Origin: Acidobacteriota bacterium
GTDB lineage: Bacteria > Acidobacteriota > Vicinamibacteria > Vicinamibacterales > JAKQTR01
NCBI GenBank assembly: GCA_026393675.1
Contig: JAPKZQ010000003.1
Coordinates: forward strand, 124,001-188,000
DNA length: 64,000 bases
Reading direction: 5' to 3'
In this document: positions 55,214-63,784 of the stretch, one piece after another
Layout of the letters: each line of letters begins with the position of its first letter
Numbering within the stretch: position 1 is the stretch's first letter
Translations under genes and position numbers: made by a program
The notes under the pieces: model-generated
The model's input: the letters and a program-made list of their open reading frames with translations, nothing else
Databases searched by the model: none
Told to the model about the DNA's origin: nothing

Positions 55214-56443
55214 GTGCTGCACATTGCTGACGCCCGGGAACGGCGGATGGTCGCCACGGCCGACGCGCTGCTGCGAGTGGCAAGCGCGATCCGTCGGAAG
55301 CACACCCGGCCATCGCGCGCCGGGATCCGGCGCGTCCTGGTGCTGCGACTCGAGCGCATCGGCGACTTGATGATGTCGTTACCAGCCCTGCATGCGCTTC
55401 GGCAGCTCGCCCTGCAGGCGCAGATCGATCTGGTGACCGGATCCTGGAACGAACCTCTGGCGCGCCTCATTGCCGGGATCGACCGGATCGAGACGATTGA
55501 CGCGCGATGGTTGAGTCGCGGAGCGGACGGCCTGGGGCTCGCCGCGCTGGCACGCCGCGCCTGGGCCTGGCGCAGCCGCCGCTACGATGTCGCCATCAAT
55601 CTCGAGGGCGACATCCGCAGCAATTTTCTGATCGGTCTTTCCGGCGCCCGATGGAAGGCGGGCTTCGACGTGGCCGGCGGCGGGCCGCTGCTCGACGACG
55701 CGGTGGAGTTCAAACCCGCGGAACATACCGCGACAAACGGCGTCACCCTTGTCGCCACAGCGCTTGGCGAAGAGCTGACCACGAGAGGGGCGCGCGTCGG
55801 CACGGCGCTGGAGACGGCATCGGCGCTTCCCCGCACGGGACTCCTCCTGCCGGAAGACGCCCGGGAGCGCGCTGAACGGCTTCTCCACGCAGAGGCGCAC
55901 CGGACATCACCAATGGTCGGCATCCAGGTCGGCGCCGGTCGGCTGGTCAAGCAGTGGCCCGCCGAACGGCTGGCTGCGGTGGCCGGGCGGCTCGTATCGG
56001 CGTTCAATGCGACCATCGTCCTGACAGGAGCGCAGGAAGACCGCGCGGCTGCCGATGTCCTGCGCGCAAATCTTCCCCAGTCGGCCGGCGTGATCGATCT
56101 GGTCGGCGCGCTCGACCTGGTCACGCTGGCCGCCGTGCTGGCGCGGCTGTCGCTGCTCATCACGCCAGATACGGGGCCGATGCACCTCGCTGCGGTTGTA
56201 GAGACGCCGGTCGTCGCGATCTTCGGTCCGGCCTCGCCTGAACGCTGGGGTCCCCTGTCGCAGCACTGCCGAATCGTCAGGGTCGATCTGCCCTGCAGTC
56301 CCTGCAATCGAATCCGGCGTCCTCCGGCGCGATGCGTGGGCCACACGCCGGATTGCCTCGCGTCCATCCGGGTGGACGATGTCTATCGAGCCGCCACCTC
56401 GCTTCTCGAAAGCGCGGCGGCGCCGGGACTAAAACCGTCGTGA
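55214..56443 (+). CDS. Family 9 glycosyltransferase (ADP-heptose:LPS heptosyltransferase-like)
   Basis: This 409-residue GT-B enzyme has the GT9 N-terminal motif VLVLRLERIGDLMMSLPALHAL and the donor-site segments GIQVGAGRLVKQWPAERLAAVA and ITPDTGPMHLAAVVETPVVAIFGPASPERWGP. It ends with a Cys-rich tail (CSPCNRIRRPPARCVGHTPDC) often seen in heptosyltransferase-like proteins. It could add heptose to an LPS-type core. No heptose synthesis genes are in the window, so another donor is possible. Start GTG 55214 has GAGG four nt upstream. Confidence 0.86.
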   Translation: MLHIADARERRMVATADALLRVASAIRRKHTRPSRAGIRRVLVLRLERIGDLMMSLPALHALRQLALQAQIDLVTGSWNEPLARLIAGIDRIETIDARWLSRGADGLGLAALARRAWAWRSRRYDVAINLEGDIRSNFLIGLSGARWKAGFDVAGGGPLLDDAVEFKPAEHTATNGVTLVATALGEELTTRGARVGTALETASALPRTGLLLPEDARERAERLLHAEAHRTSPMVGIQVGAGRLVKQWPAERLAAVAGRLVSAFNATIVLTGAQEDRAAADVLRANLPQSAGVIDLVGALDLVTLAAVLARLSLLITPDTGPMHLAAVVETPVVAIFGPASPERWGPLSQHCRIVRVDLPCSPCNRIRRPPARCVGHTPDCLASIRVDDVYRAATSLLESAAAPGLKPS

Positions 56444-58281
56444 CAGACGACGCCCTGATCCTCATCGAAACCGCGGGCGGCAGCCGACAGGTCAGGCTCG
56501 GCGACTATCTGTCTCTGGACGAAATCGAGCAGGCCGACCGCGATGCGATCGGCTGGATTAAACGTGTCCGCACCGCCGACATCGCAGGCCGCCCGCTGCG
56601 CGAGCAGCTCACGTACCGCGGGGAGTCGCTGTGGTGGTTTGTCGAGATCTACCTCCACCGCATGCGCGTCATCGAAATCCTGCATCGCGCGGTGACGGCC
56701 ACCGAGAACCTGTTCCGGACTGAGCAGCCACGTTCGGTGACGCTCGTCGACGGCGACGCAATCGCCCAATCGGTCGTCAAGCAGGGCGCGCGGCGCCACG
56801 GATCGGCGTTTCACGGCGCGTCGAGCGGCGCCTGGTTCCATGCTCGCCGTCTGGCCGCCACGATCATCAAAGGTGTCGCCTTTCTGGGGCAGGCATTCGT
56901 CTCGCATCTGCGAGTCCATCACAGACACCACGCACCGGCAGGTGGCCGGATTGCCATCGCCGCGTTCGTGCATGCCGCGTTCTGGCGCTCGACGGCGGGC
57001 CGCGAGGCGTACGTCGGCCCCGTGCTCAAGGAACTGGTGGCGCGGGTCCCGCCCTCCGATCTGGTCTTTGTCGGACTCGGGCCGCGCACGGTGTTTCGCG
57101 CGCGCACGCTCGCCAGCCAGGTTCGCAACTGGAAGGGCGTCCCGCCAGACGTATGCTCCATCGAGGGCTATGCGGGGCTGCGCGCCATGCGCGGCTCGTT
57201 CCGCTATGCCATGACGAGCGGTCGTGTGCGCCGGTGGTTGTGGCAAAGCGTGGACCTTCGTCGCGCCGCCGTGATCGGCGGGTACGACACGTGGCACTTC
57301 GTTCGTCACGAACTGGCCGGCGTCGCGTACCTGCAGTTGCCCTGGTCTGTCCGGATCATGGATGAAACCGCCGCGGCGCTGGACCACCTGCAACCGCGGC
57401 TGGCGCTGACCTACGCCGAGGCCGGCGGATGGGGCCGCGCCCTGGTCATCGAGGCCCGCCGGCGTGGCATCGCGGTGTGCGGGCTGCAGCACGGTTTCAT
57501 CCATCGCCATTGGATGAACTACCTCCACGATCCGGATGAGATGGCGCCGGCGGCTGGCTCGCCGGGATTCCCGCGGCCCGACCTGACGTTGCTGTTTGAT
57601 CGATTTGCCATCGAGCACCTGGTGACGCGCGGGTCGTTTCCCGCCTCGTCGCTTGGCATCATGGGCAACCCGCGGCTGGATGAACTGGCCGAAGCCGCCA
57701 GTCGGCAGACCGACGAGACGCGGCTCGCGACACGCCGCCGCCTGGGCGTCGATCCGGAGGCACGGGTCGTTCTGCTGGCCACGAAGTATCGCGAGCGGGC
57801 GCACGCCGCGCTGCAGGCGTTGTGTGACGCCGTGCGGTCGATGCCGGGCGTCCACCTGGTCGTCCGCTGCCACCCGGCCGAAACGGCGGGGCCGTACCTG
57901 ACGCTCGCCCGCGGGGCATCCACGATCTCGGTGGCGCCGGCCGATGTCGATCTGGTTTCGTCGCTGGCCGTGTCGGATCTTGTCGTCACCGTGAATTCAA
58001 CCGTGGCGCTCGAAGCCATGGCGCTTGGGGTGCCTGCGCTCGCATTGAATCTGCCGAACTACCTGACGCCCTTTGTCGACGCCGGCGTGATGTACGGCGC
58101 CGCCTCGCCCGACCACGTGGCGCCTCTGCTTCGACAAGCGCTGTCAGACGACCCATCGCGGAAGGACTTTCGCGCACGGCAGCAGGCGTTCATGGCAAAA
58201 TACGACATGCTGCCTTCCGGATTGGCTGCTGATCGAGCCGTCCGCGCAATCTTGACGCTCACCCATTCAACAGGCGGGTAG
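56440..58281 (+). CDS. Putative capsule-type GT-B glycosyltransferase
   Basis: This 613-residue soluble protein has a C-terminal half matching the donor domain of polysialyl/CDP-glycerol-type transferases: GLQHGFIHRHWMNYLHDPDEM, LGIMGNPRLDEL, VVLLATKYRE, VVRCHPAETAGPYL and SDLVVTVNSTVALEAMALGVPALALN. The N-terminal half is a poorly known helical domain. Such proteins often use CMP- or CDP-linked donors, which fits the CMP-sugar genes just downstream. Start GTG 56440 overlaps the previous stop (GTGA). Specific function is unknown. Confidence 0.7.
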   Translation: MTDDALILIETAGGSRQVRLGDYLSLDEIEQADRDAIGWIKRVRTADIAGRPLREQLTYRGESLWWFVEIYLHRMRVIEILHRAVTATENLFRTEQPRSVTLVDGDAIAQSVVKQGARRHGSAFHGASSGAWFHARRLAATIIKGVAFLGQAFVSHLRVHHRHHAPAGGRIAIAAFVHAAFWRSTAGREAYVGPVLKELVARVPPSDLVFVGLGPRTVFRARTLASQVRNWKGVPPDVCSIEGYAGLRAMRGSFRYAMTSGRVRRWLWQSVDLRRAAVIGGYDTWHFVRHELAGVAYLQLPWSVRIMDETAAALDHLQPRLALTYAEAGGWGRALVIEARRRGIAVCGLQHGFIHRHWMNYLHDPDEMAPAAGSPGFPRPDLTLLFDRFAIEHLVTRGSFPASSLGIMGNPRLDELAEAASRQTDETRLATRRRLGVDPEARVVLLATKYRERAHAALQALCDAVRSMPGVHLVVRCHPAETAGPYLTLARGASTISVAPADVDLVSSLAVSDLVVTVNSTVALEAMALGVPALALNLPNYLTPFVDAGVMYGAASPDHVAPLLRQALSDDPSRKDFRARQQAFMAKYDMLPSGLAADRAVRAILTLTHSTGG

Positions 58282-58303
58282 AGCCACGGCACTACAGAGG
58301 GAT

Positions 58304-60493
58304 ATGGACGACGTCAGATTCGGACTCGTGGGGTGCGGTCGCGTGTCGACACGACACGTGGATGCGCTGGTGCGGCACGTGCCGGGGGCACGCCTGGTCG
58401 CGGTGTGCGACATCGTCCCGGAACGCGCGCAGCGGTACGGCGCGCAACTGGGCATCCCGGCGTTTGCCTCGGCCGCCGAGATGTACCGGGCGGTTGACAT
58501 CGACGTGGTCGACATCGCCACGCCGAGCGGCGACCACTATGCGCGCGCCATGGAGGCGCTCGCGCACGACAAACACGTGGTCGTCGAAAAGCCGGTCGCG
58601 CTCAGGCCAGAGCACGCGCAGACGATGATTCGGGAGGCCGCCGGCCGCGGCTGCCAGTTGTGGGTGGCCCACCAGAACCGCTACAACCGGGCGCTGTCGC
58701 GGGCCAGGGCGGAGGTCGCCTCCGGGCGTCTGGGCAAACCGGTGCTGGGGACGGTGCGCGTCCGGTGGTCCCGCGATCAGTCGTACTACGACGGTGACAA
58801 CTGGCACGGCACGTGGTTGATGGATGGCGGCGTGACCTCCCAGCAGGCCATTCACCACCTCGACGCGCTGCTGTGGTGCATGGGGCCCATCGAGTACGTC
58901 GACGCCTCGTGCGCGACGCGGCTGGTGCGGATGGAATGCGAAGACCTCGCGGTGGCGACGCTGCGGTTCAAGAGCGGCGCGCTCGGGATCATTGAGGCCA
59001 CCACCGCCACGCGGCCACGCGACATCGAAGCGTCGCTCTCGGTGTTGGGCGAAGGCGGCGTGGTCGTGCTCGGCGGCCTGGCGATGAACCGGATCGAGCA
59101 CTGGGAATTCGCCGACACGCGCGACTACGACGCGACGGTCAAGACCGATTACTTCGAATACGTGCCCAACGCGTACGGGTTCGGCCACGACACGCTGTAC
59201 AACCGGGTGGTCCGATCCGTCCGGGATGGCGGCCCGATCGAGATCCCGGCCGACGAAGGCCTCCGATCGATCGAGTTGCTGCACGCGATCTACGCCAGCC
59301 ACGAGCGCGGCGCGCGCGTGGTGATGGACCAGAGCCCCGCATCGCGGAAACTGGGTCTGCGGGCCATCACGATCGATGCGTCGACCTCGGCCACCGGCGG
59401 CGCTCAGGCGATTGCCGCGTGCCTCTCGAATCGCATCGACGAACTGGCTCGCGCCGATCGCTACGTCGCCGGCATCATCGGCGAGCAGCCATCGCGCACC
59501 GCCAAGAGCCCGAGCATCTGGAACCACGCCATCCGTCAACTCGGCGTCGACGCCTCGTACGTCTCGTTTGATGTGGACGCCGGGAAGCTCGCGCCGCTGG
59601 TGCGGGCGTTGCGCGCCTGGCCGCTGTACGTCGGCGGCAGCGTGACCATGCCCTACAAGGTCGAGATCGCGAAGCATCTCGACGACCTGACGCCGGCGGC
59701 CAGGCTGATTGGCGCCGTCAATACGATCTTCCGGAACCCAGAGGGCCGACTCATTGGCGACAACACGGATGGGGCGGGAGCCGTCGCGGCACTGGTCCGC
59801 GGCGTCGGCGGGGACGCACCATTCATCCCGTCGCTCGCCGGCATGCGCGTCCTGCTGGTGGGCGCCGGCGGGGCCGGGCGCGCGGTTGCGGTCGCCCTCG
59901 CGGACGCGATCGGTGAGGGGTCGCTCCTCATCATGAGCCGCACGCCGGCTCATGCCGATGAGGTGGCCGCGCTGGCACGCGCGCGACATCCGCGCGTGAC
60001 ATCCGCGACCGTCGAGACGATGCCGACCCGGATGGCCGGCATCGATCTGCTGGTGAACTGCACGGCGTGCGGCCAGGTGGGCCTGCGGACCGCGGGCGGA
60101 CATCTTGCTGTGACGCTCGAACCGTACTCACCGCTGGCCGACGTGTCCCCGACGAGCGTGGCCAGGGCGGCAACCGACGCGGACACGCTTCGGGCCTGGC
60201 TGGCCAGCAACCTCGACGGCATTGAGCGCAACACGCGCGCGTCACTCAGCCTGCTGATGGAGCTTCCTTCCTCGGCCCGGGTGTTTGATATCGTCTACGC
60301 CCCCGCCGAGACCGTCCTGCTGCGCCAGTCGCGGATGACGGGACATCCGGCCCTCAACGGCAAGCTGATGAACCTCCAGCAGGCCGTGACCGCGATGTTT
60401 GACGTCGTATTCAAGGCCTACTTCAACGAACGAGGCCTGGCCACCGACCAGACGCGGCAGGCGATCCTCCGAAGCATGACCGAGGTATGGTAG
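58304..60493 (+). CDS. Gfo/Idh/MocA oxidoreductase fused to a shikimate dehydrogenase (AroE) domain
   Basis: This 729-residue two-domain protein joins domains I have not seen together. Residues 1-345 form a WlbA-like NAD oxidoreductase: GLVGCGRVSTRHV, EKP at 95-97 and His184-His185 after GGVTSQQAI. WlbA enzymes oxidise UDP-GlcNAc-uronate at C3. Residues about 385-729 are AroE: Ser402 (TAKSPSIWN, first Ser of SxSP lost to Ala), VTMPYK with catalytic Lys452, GAVNT with Asn473, GDNTDG with catalytic Asp489, GAGGAGR at 520-526 and NLQQA with Gln693. Both active sites look usable. No frameshift or internal start is apparent. It precedes a CMP-sugar synthetase by 0 nt. Confidence 0.9.
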   Translation: MDDVRFGLVGCGRVSTRHVDALVRHVPGARLVAVCDIVPERAQRYGAQLGIPAFASAAEMYRAVDIDVVDIATPSGDHYARAMEALAHDKHVVVEKPVALRPEHAQTMIREAAGRGCQLWVAHQNRYNRALSRARAEVASGRLGKPVLGTVRVRWSRDQSYYDGDNWHGTWLMDGGVTSQQAIHHLDALLWCMGPIEYVDASCATRLVRMECEDLAVATLRFKSGALGIIEATTATRPRDIEASLSVLGEGGVVVLGGLAMNRIEHWEFADTRDYDATVKTDYFEYVPNAYGFGHDTLYNRVVRSVRDGGPIEIPADEGLRSIELLHAIYASHERGARVVMDQSPASRKLGLRAITIDASTSATGGAQAIAACLSNRIDELARADRYVAGIIGEQPSRTAKSPSIWNHAIRQLGVDASYVSFDVDAGKLAPLVRALRAWPLYVGGSVTMPYKVEIAKHLDDLTPAARLIGAVNTIFRNPEGRLIGDNTDGAGAVAALVRGVGGDAPFIPSLAGMRVLLVGAGGAGRAVAVALADAIGEGSLLIMSRTPAHADEVAALARARHPRVTSATVETMPTRMAGIDLLVNCTACGQVGLRTAGGHLAVTLEPYSPLADVSPTSVARAATDADTLRAWLASNLDGIERNTRASLSLLMELPSSARVFDIVYAPAETVLLRQSRMTGHPALNGKLMNLQQAVTAMFDVVFKAYFNERGLATDQTRQAILRSMTEVW

Positions 60494-61231
60494 GTGTCTG
60501 GTGACGAGGTGATTGTGCCTGTGTCCGACCGACGCGTGGTGGCCATCATTCCGGCTCGTGGCGGTTCGAAGAGCCTGCCCGGCAAGCACCTGAAGCCGCT
60601 GGCCGGGAAACCCCTGCTGGCCTACGCGATTGAGCCCGCCCTCGCCTCCACGCTCATCGACCGGGTGATCATCACGACCGACTCGGCGGAGGTCGCGGAC
60701 GCGGCGCGCGCGCTTGGTGCGGAAGCCCCGTTTCTGCGTCCAACCGATCTGGCTGACGATGCGGCGACCACGGAAGCCGCCCTGCAACACGCGGTACTGT
60801 GGCTGGACGAACACGACGGGTACCACGCCGACATCGTCGTGTTTCTCACCTGCACGGCGGTGTTTCGCGAACGGGCCTGGCTCGACGAAGCCGTGCGCCG
60901 TCTGCTGGCTCGCCCGGAACTGGATACGGTGTTCGTGGGCCTGCGCACCCACAAGAACTTCTGGCGCCGCGTCGGATCCGATTGGGTCCGCCTGGCGGCC
61001 GACATCCCGTACGGCTCGCGCCAGCATCGGGAGCCGCTCCTGCGCGAAGAGACGCCGACGGCGTGCGCCACCAGGGCCGATCTGATCCGTGCGGGACGGC
61101 GCGTGGGTCCGAAGGTGGATATCATCGAAACCGACGATGACCGGGTGATGCTGGATCTGCATTCCGACTTCGACTTGTGGCTGGCTGAACAGGTGCTGGT
61201 CGAATGGCCGAAACTCGGCCACAAACTATAA
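60494..61231 (+). CDS. CMP-acid-sugar synthetase (acylneuraminate cytidylyltransferase family)
   Basis: This 245-residue enzyme transfers CMP from CTP to a 2-keto-3-deoxy acid sugar. The signature [16 protein letters not shown] lies near residues 18-33, followed by [26 protein letters not shown] and the C-terminal [26 protein letters not shown] with the metal-binding Asp. Starts are ambiguous: GTG 60494 directly follows the fusion gene stop, but GTG 60509, 60515 or 60521 also fit. It is related to NeuA, PseF and LegF; the exact sugar is not readable. Confidence 0.9.
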   Translation: MSGDEVIVPVSDRRVVAIIPARGGSKSLPGKHLKPLAGKPLLAYAIEPALASTLIDRVIITTDSAEVADAARALGAEAPFLRPTDLADDAATTEAALQHAVLWLDEHDGYHADIVVFLTCTAVFRERAWLDEAVRRLLARPELDTVFVGLRTHKNFWRRVGSDWVRLAADIPYGSRQHREPLLREETPTACATRADLIRAGRRVGPKVDIIETDDDRVMLDLHSDFDLWLAEQVLVEWPKLGHKL

Positions 61232-61245
61232 TCGGGGATCGAACG

Positions 61246-62109
61246 ATGAAAGACATTTCGCCGAACGATTTGCGCGACAACATCCCGCTGGTCGCCAAAC
61301 AGCACGACGGCCACAAGACGACAGTGCGCGTCGGCAACGTCGTCATCGGCGGCGACGCGTTGGTGATCATCGCCGGCCCCTGCGCGGTCGAAACGGAGGA
61401 GTTGACGCTGGATATCGCCAGGGCCGTCAAGGCCGCCGGGGCGACCATGTTGCGGGGCGGGGCGTTCAAGCCGCTCACCTTCCCCTATCGCCGCGGATTG
61501 ATGATGGAGATTGGCGAACCCGGTCTGGCGTTCCTCAGACGCGCGTCTGATGAAACGGGTCTGCCGGTCGTCACCGAGGTCATCGATGTCCGACTCGTCG
61601 AGAAGATCGCGCAGTATGCCGACATGCTCCAGATCGGCGCACGAAACATGGCCAACTTCCCGCTGCTCCAGGAGGTGGCGCAAGCGAAGAAGCCCGTGCT
61701 ATTGAAACGGCACTTTGGCGCGAGCCTGCGCGACTGGCTCGGGGCGGCTGAGTACCTGTATTACTACGGCAACACGCAGGTCGTCCTCTGCGAGCGCGGC
61801 GTGGTCGCGCCCCACACGCACGAAGTGACCTCCCGTTTCATCGTCGATCTGCAGGTGGTGCCCGCGGTGCGCGAGTACTCCCATTTACCGGTCATCGTCG
61901 ATCCGAGCCATTCGACGTTCAAGCGGCGCTACGTGGCCCCGATTGCCTGCGGCGCGATTGCCGTGGGCGCCGATGGCATTATCCTCGATGTACATCGCGA
62001 ACCGGAGAAGGCCGCCGTCGATCCGCTGCAGGCATTGAGCTATCAGGCGTTTGGCGATCTAATGAAGACGATCCGGGGCCTGGCGCCGGTGTTGGGGCGC
62101 ACCGCATGA
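61246..62109 (+). CDS. DAHP synthase-like (type I-beta) aldolase with altered acceptor site
   Basis: This 287-residue TIM-barrel enzyme condenses phosphoenolpyruvate with an aldose. Recognised parts are [10 protein letters not shown] with metal ligand Cys46, LRGGAFKP with Arg70 and Lys75, [23 protein letters not shown] with Lys154, LCERG with Glu183, VDPSHSTF with His222 and [11 protein letters not shown]. Two departures stand out: the erythrose-4-phosphate motif KPRTS reads KPLTF, losing the Arg, and the metal Glu of the (I/V)EVH motif is Asp248. The acceptor may therefore not be erythrose 4-phosphate. It has GGGGA 8 nt before ATG 61246 and overlaps the NeuB-like gene. Confidence 0.87.
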   Translation: MKDISPNDLRDNIPLVAKQHDGHKTTVRVGNVVIGGDALVIIAGPCAVETEELTLDIARAVKAAGATMLRGGAFKPLTFPYRRGLMMEIGEPGLAFLRRASDETGLPVVTEVIDVRLVEKIAQYADMLQIGARNMANFPLLQEVAQAKKPVLLKRHFGASLRDWLGAAEYLYYYGNTQVVLCERGVVAPHTHEVTSRFIVDLQVVPAVREYSHLPVIVDPSHSTFKRRYVAPIACGAIAVGADGIILDVHREPEKAAVDPLQALSYQAFGDLMKTIRGLAPVLGRTA

Positions 62110-63101
62110 GTACCGCGTCCACGGCGATGAGCGGCGTGCCGTTCGAAGTGCTCGTCTCGGTCGACGAGTGGCGCGACGATGGCATCGTCACGGCACGGGG
62201 CCTGCTGTCGCACCTGGCCGACGTCGGCGCGACGGCGGTGAAGATCATCGCGTGCCATCCCGATCACTATTCGACCCGCCCGGTGCGGGTCACCCACGCA
62301 CTCTCGAAGATCGATCCGCGGTTGGCCGCCGTCACGAATGGGGCACCGGGCGCGTCGGCCGATTTGCTGGCTGAGATCCGGTCGCACCTCGGTCGTGTGC
62401 CGCTGGTGGTGGCGCCCTACGACATCGCGTCGTGCCTGGAAGCGGCTACGGCTGGCATCGACACCTGGCAGGTCGACGAGGCGATGAACGGCAACGTGCC
62501 GTTGCTCGAGGTGCTGGCAGGCGCCGCCAGGCGGGTGTATTTCTGCACCTGGGGCTGCACGCAGCGGGAGATTGATGCGGCTCGCACGATCCTGCACGCC
62601 ACCGAACTGGTGTTTCTCCATCGCGTGCGCGGCAGCCCGGCCTCGGCCCTGATGCGTGACTGCGCGACAATCGCCCACCTCTCGGGCCTGGGTCACCGCG
62701 TTGGCTGGAAGGAACCCCGTCCGACGCGCAGCCATGCGATTATCGCCTTGGCCGTTGGCGGATCGGTGGTCGAGATCCCCGCCATTACCGGTGATCTCGA
62801 TGCCAGCGAGGCGGCGGCTCGCGTCGCCATTCGCATCGCCAGACTTCGCGGCCTCGCCGCGTCGAGCCGGCGGGTGCTGCTGGGCTATTCCCCGGACGAA
62901 CTGGACCAGGTCGACGACCTGCGGCCGGGGCTGGTCGCGGCGTGTGCCATCCCCGCGGGCACGGTGCTGACGCGCGACATGATTGCGTTCAAGGCACCGG
63001 CCGTCGGGCTCTCGGTCGAGCACCTGGGCCTCGCGATTGGACGCAGGGCGCTGTACGACCTGCGCCCGAACGAGCCGCTCACCTTCGGGGTGGTGTTATG
63101 A
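62106..63101 (+). CDS. Divergent NeuB-like protein with C-terminal SAF domain
   Basis: This 331-residue protein has an SAF (antifreeze-like) domain at about 274-331 ([41 protein letters not shown]) as in sialic acid synthases. It also has a shortened TIM-barrel-like region with NeuB-like order: [18 protein letters not shown] resembles STGMAxxxEI, and [16 protein letters not shown] takes the place of VIEKHFTLDR. The family Glu near the N-terminus (ExGxNHxG) and the metal histidines are missing, so synthase activity is doubtful. It may be a partner or lid for the upstream aldolase, whose stop it overlaps (ATGA). Confidence 0.72.
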   Translation: MSTASTAMSGVPFEVLVSVDEWRDDGIVTARGLLSHLADVGATAVKIIACHPDHYSTRPVRVTHALSKIDPRLAAVTNGAPGASADLLAEIRSHLGRVPLVVAPYDIASCLEAATAGIDTWQVDEAMNGNVPLLEVLAGAARRVYFCTWGCTQREIDAARTILHATELVFLHRVRGSPASALMRDCATIAHLSGLGHRVGWKEPRPTRSHAIIALAVGGSVVEIPAITGDLDASEAAARVAIRIARLRGLAASSRRVLLGYSPDELDQVDDLRPGLVAACAIPAGTVLTRDMIAFKAPAVGLSVEHLGLAIGRRALYDLRPNEPLTFGVVL

Positions 63102-63784
63102 AGGCCGGTATTGTCATCCGCACGAAGAACGAGGAGGCATGGCTCGCGCAGGTGCTCGGCGCGATCGGCCGGCAGGTGGATGTCGAGACCGACGTCGTGG
63201 TGGTGGACAACGACTCGACCGACAGAACCCTGGAGATTGCCAGCCGCTACCCGTGCCGCGTGGTATCGATCTCGGACCGCGACTTCTCCCACGGGCGCGC
63301 GCTTAACCTGGGCATTCGGGAAACCCCCGCCGACCTGGTGGCCATCCTGTCGGGCCACTGCATTCCCGCCAACGAGCGGTGGCTGCTGCGCTTCTCCGCG
63401 AACTTCAGCCAGGCGTCGATCGCGGGCGTCTATGGGCGTCAGGAGCCCCTGCCCGACAGCACCGCGTTCGACAAGCGCGATTTGTGGACGACGTTTGGCC
63501 GCGACCGACGCACGCAGCGGCACGATCACTTCTTCCACAATGCGAACTCGATGCTCCGGCGCGCCGTCTGGGCGGAGGTGCCGTTCAACGAGGATCTGCC
63601 CGGCGTCGAGGATCGCGACTGGGCCCGGAGCGTGCAGGATCTGGGCTGGCAGATCGCGTACGAACCGCACGCCAGCGTCTACCACCACCATGGCATTCAT
63701 CAGGGACGCGACGAGGGCCGCGCCGCGCGCGTGGCGCGCGTGATCGAGCTCATCCAGAACCGGACCACTGGAGAATCCTTGTGA
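63098..63784 (+). CDS. Family 2 glycosyltransferase
   Basis: This 228-residue GT-A enzyme carries GIVIRTKNEEAWLAQVLGAI, VVDNDSTDRTLEIA and HFFHNANSMLRRAVW, then NEDLPGVEDRDWARSV (the catalytic-base ED region). The usual DxD position reads LSGHCIP, replacing the Asp pair with GHC, a pattern common in rhamnosyl- and abequosyl-type GT2 proteins. No TM segments are present. It overlaps neighbours on both sides (ATGA upstream, GTGA downstream). Confidence 0.83.
   Translation: MKAGIVIRTKNEEAWLAQVLGAIGRQVDVETDVVVVDNDSTDRTLEIASRYPCRVVSISDRDFSHGRALNLGIRETPADLVAILSGHCIPANERWLLRFSANFSQASIAGVYGRQEPLPDSTAFDKRDLWTTFGRDRRTQRHDHFFHNANSMLRRAVWAEVPFNEDLPGVEDRDWARSVQDLGWQIAYEPHASVYHHHGIHQGRDEGRAARVARVIELIQNRTTGESL

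Noticed and set aside
58304-60493. Fusion as an artefact of a missed stop codon or frameshift between two genes
   Set aside because: The linker 345-385 is in one continuous frame with no stop, and no ribosome-binding site with a good start is seen before the AroE part. A sequencing check at the junction would still be worthwhile.
61246-62109. Calling the aldolase KdsA (Kdo-8-phosphate synthase)
   Set aside because: It has [17 protein letters not shown] and VDPSHSTF as in DAHP synthases and lacks the KANRTS acceptor motif of KdsA.
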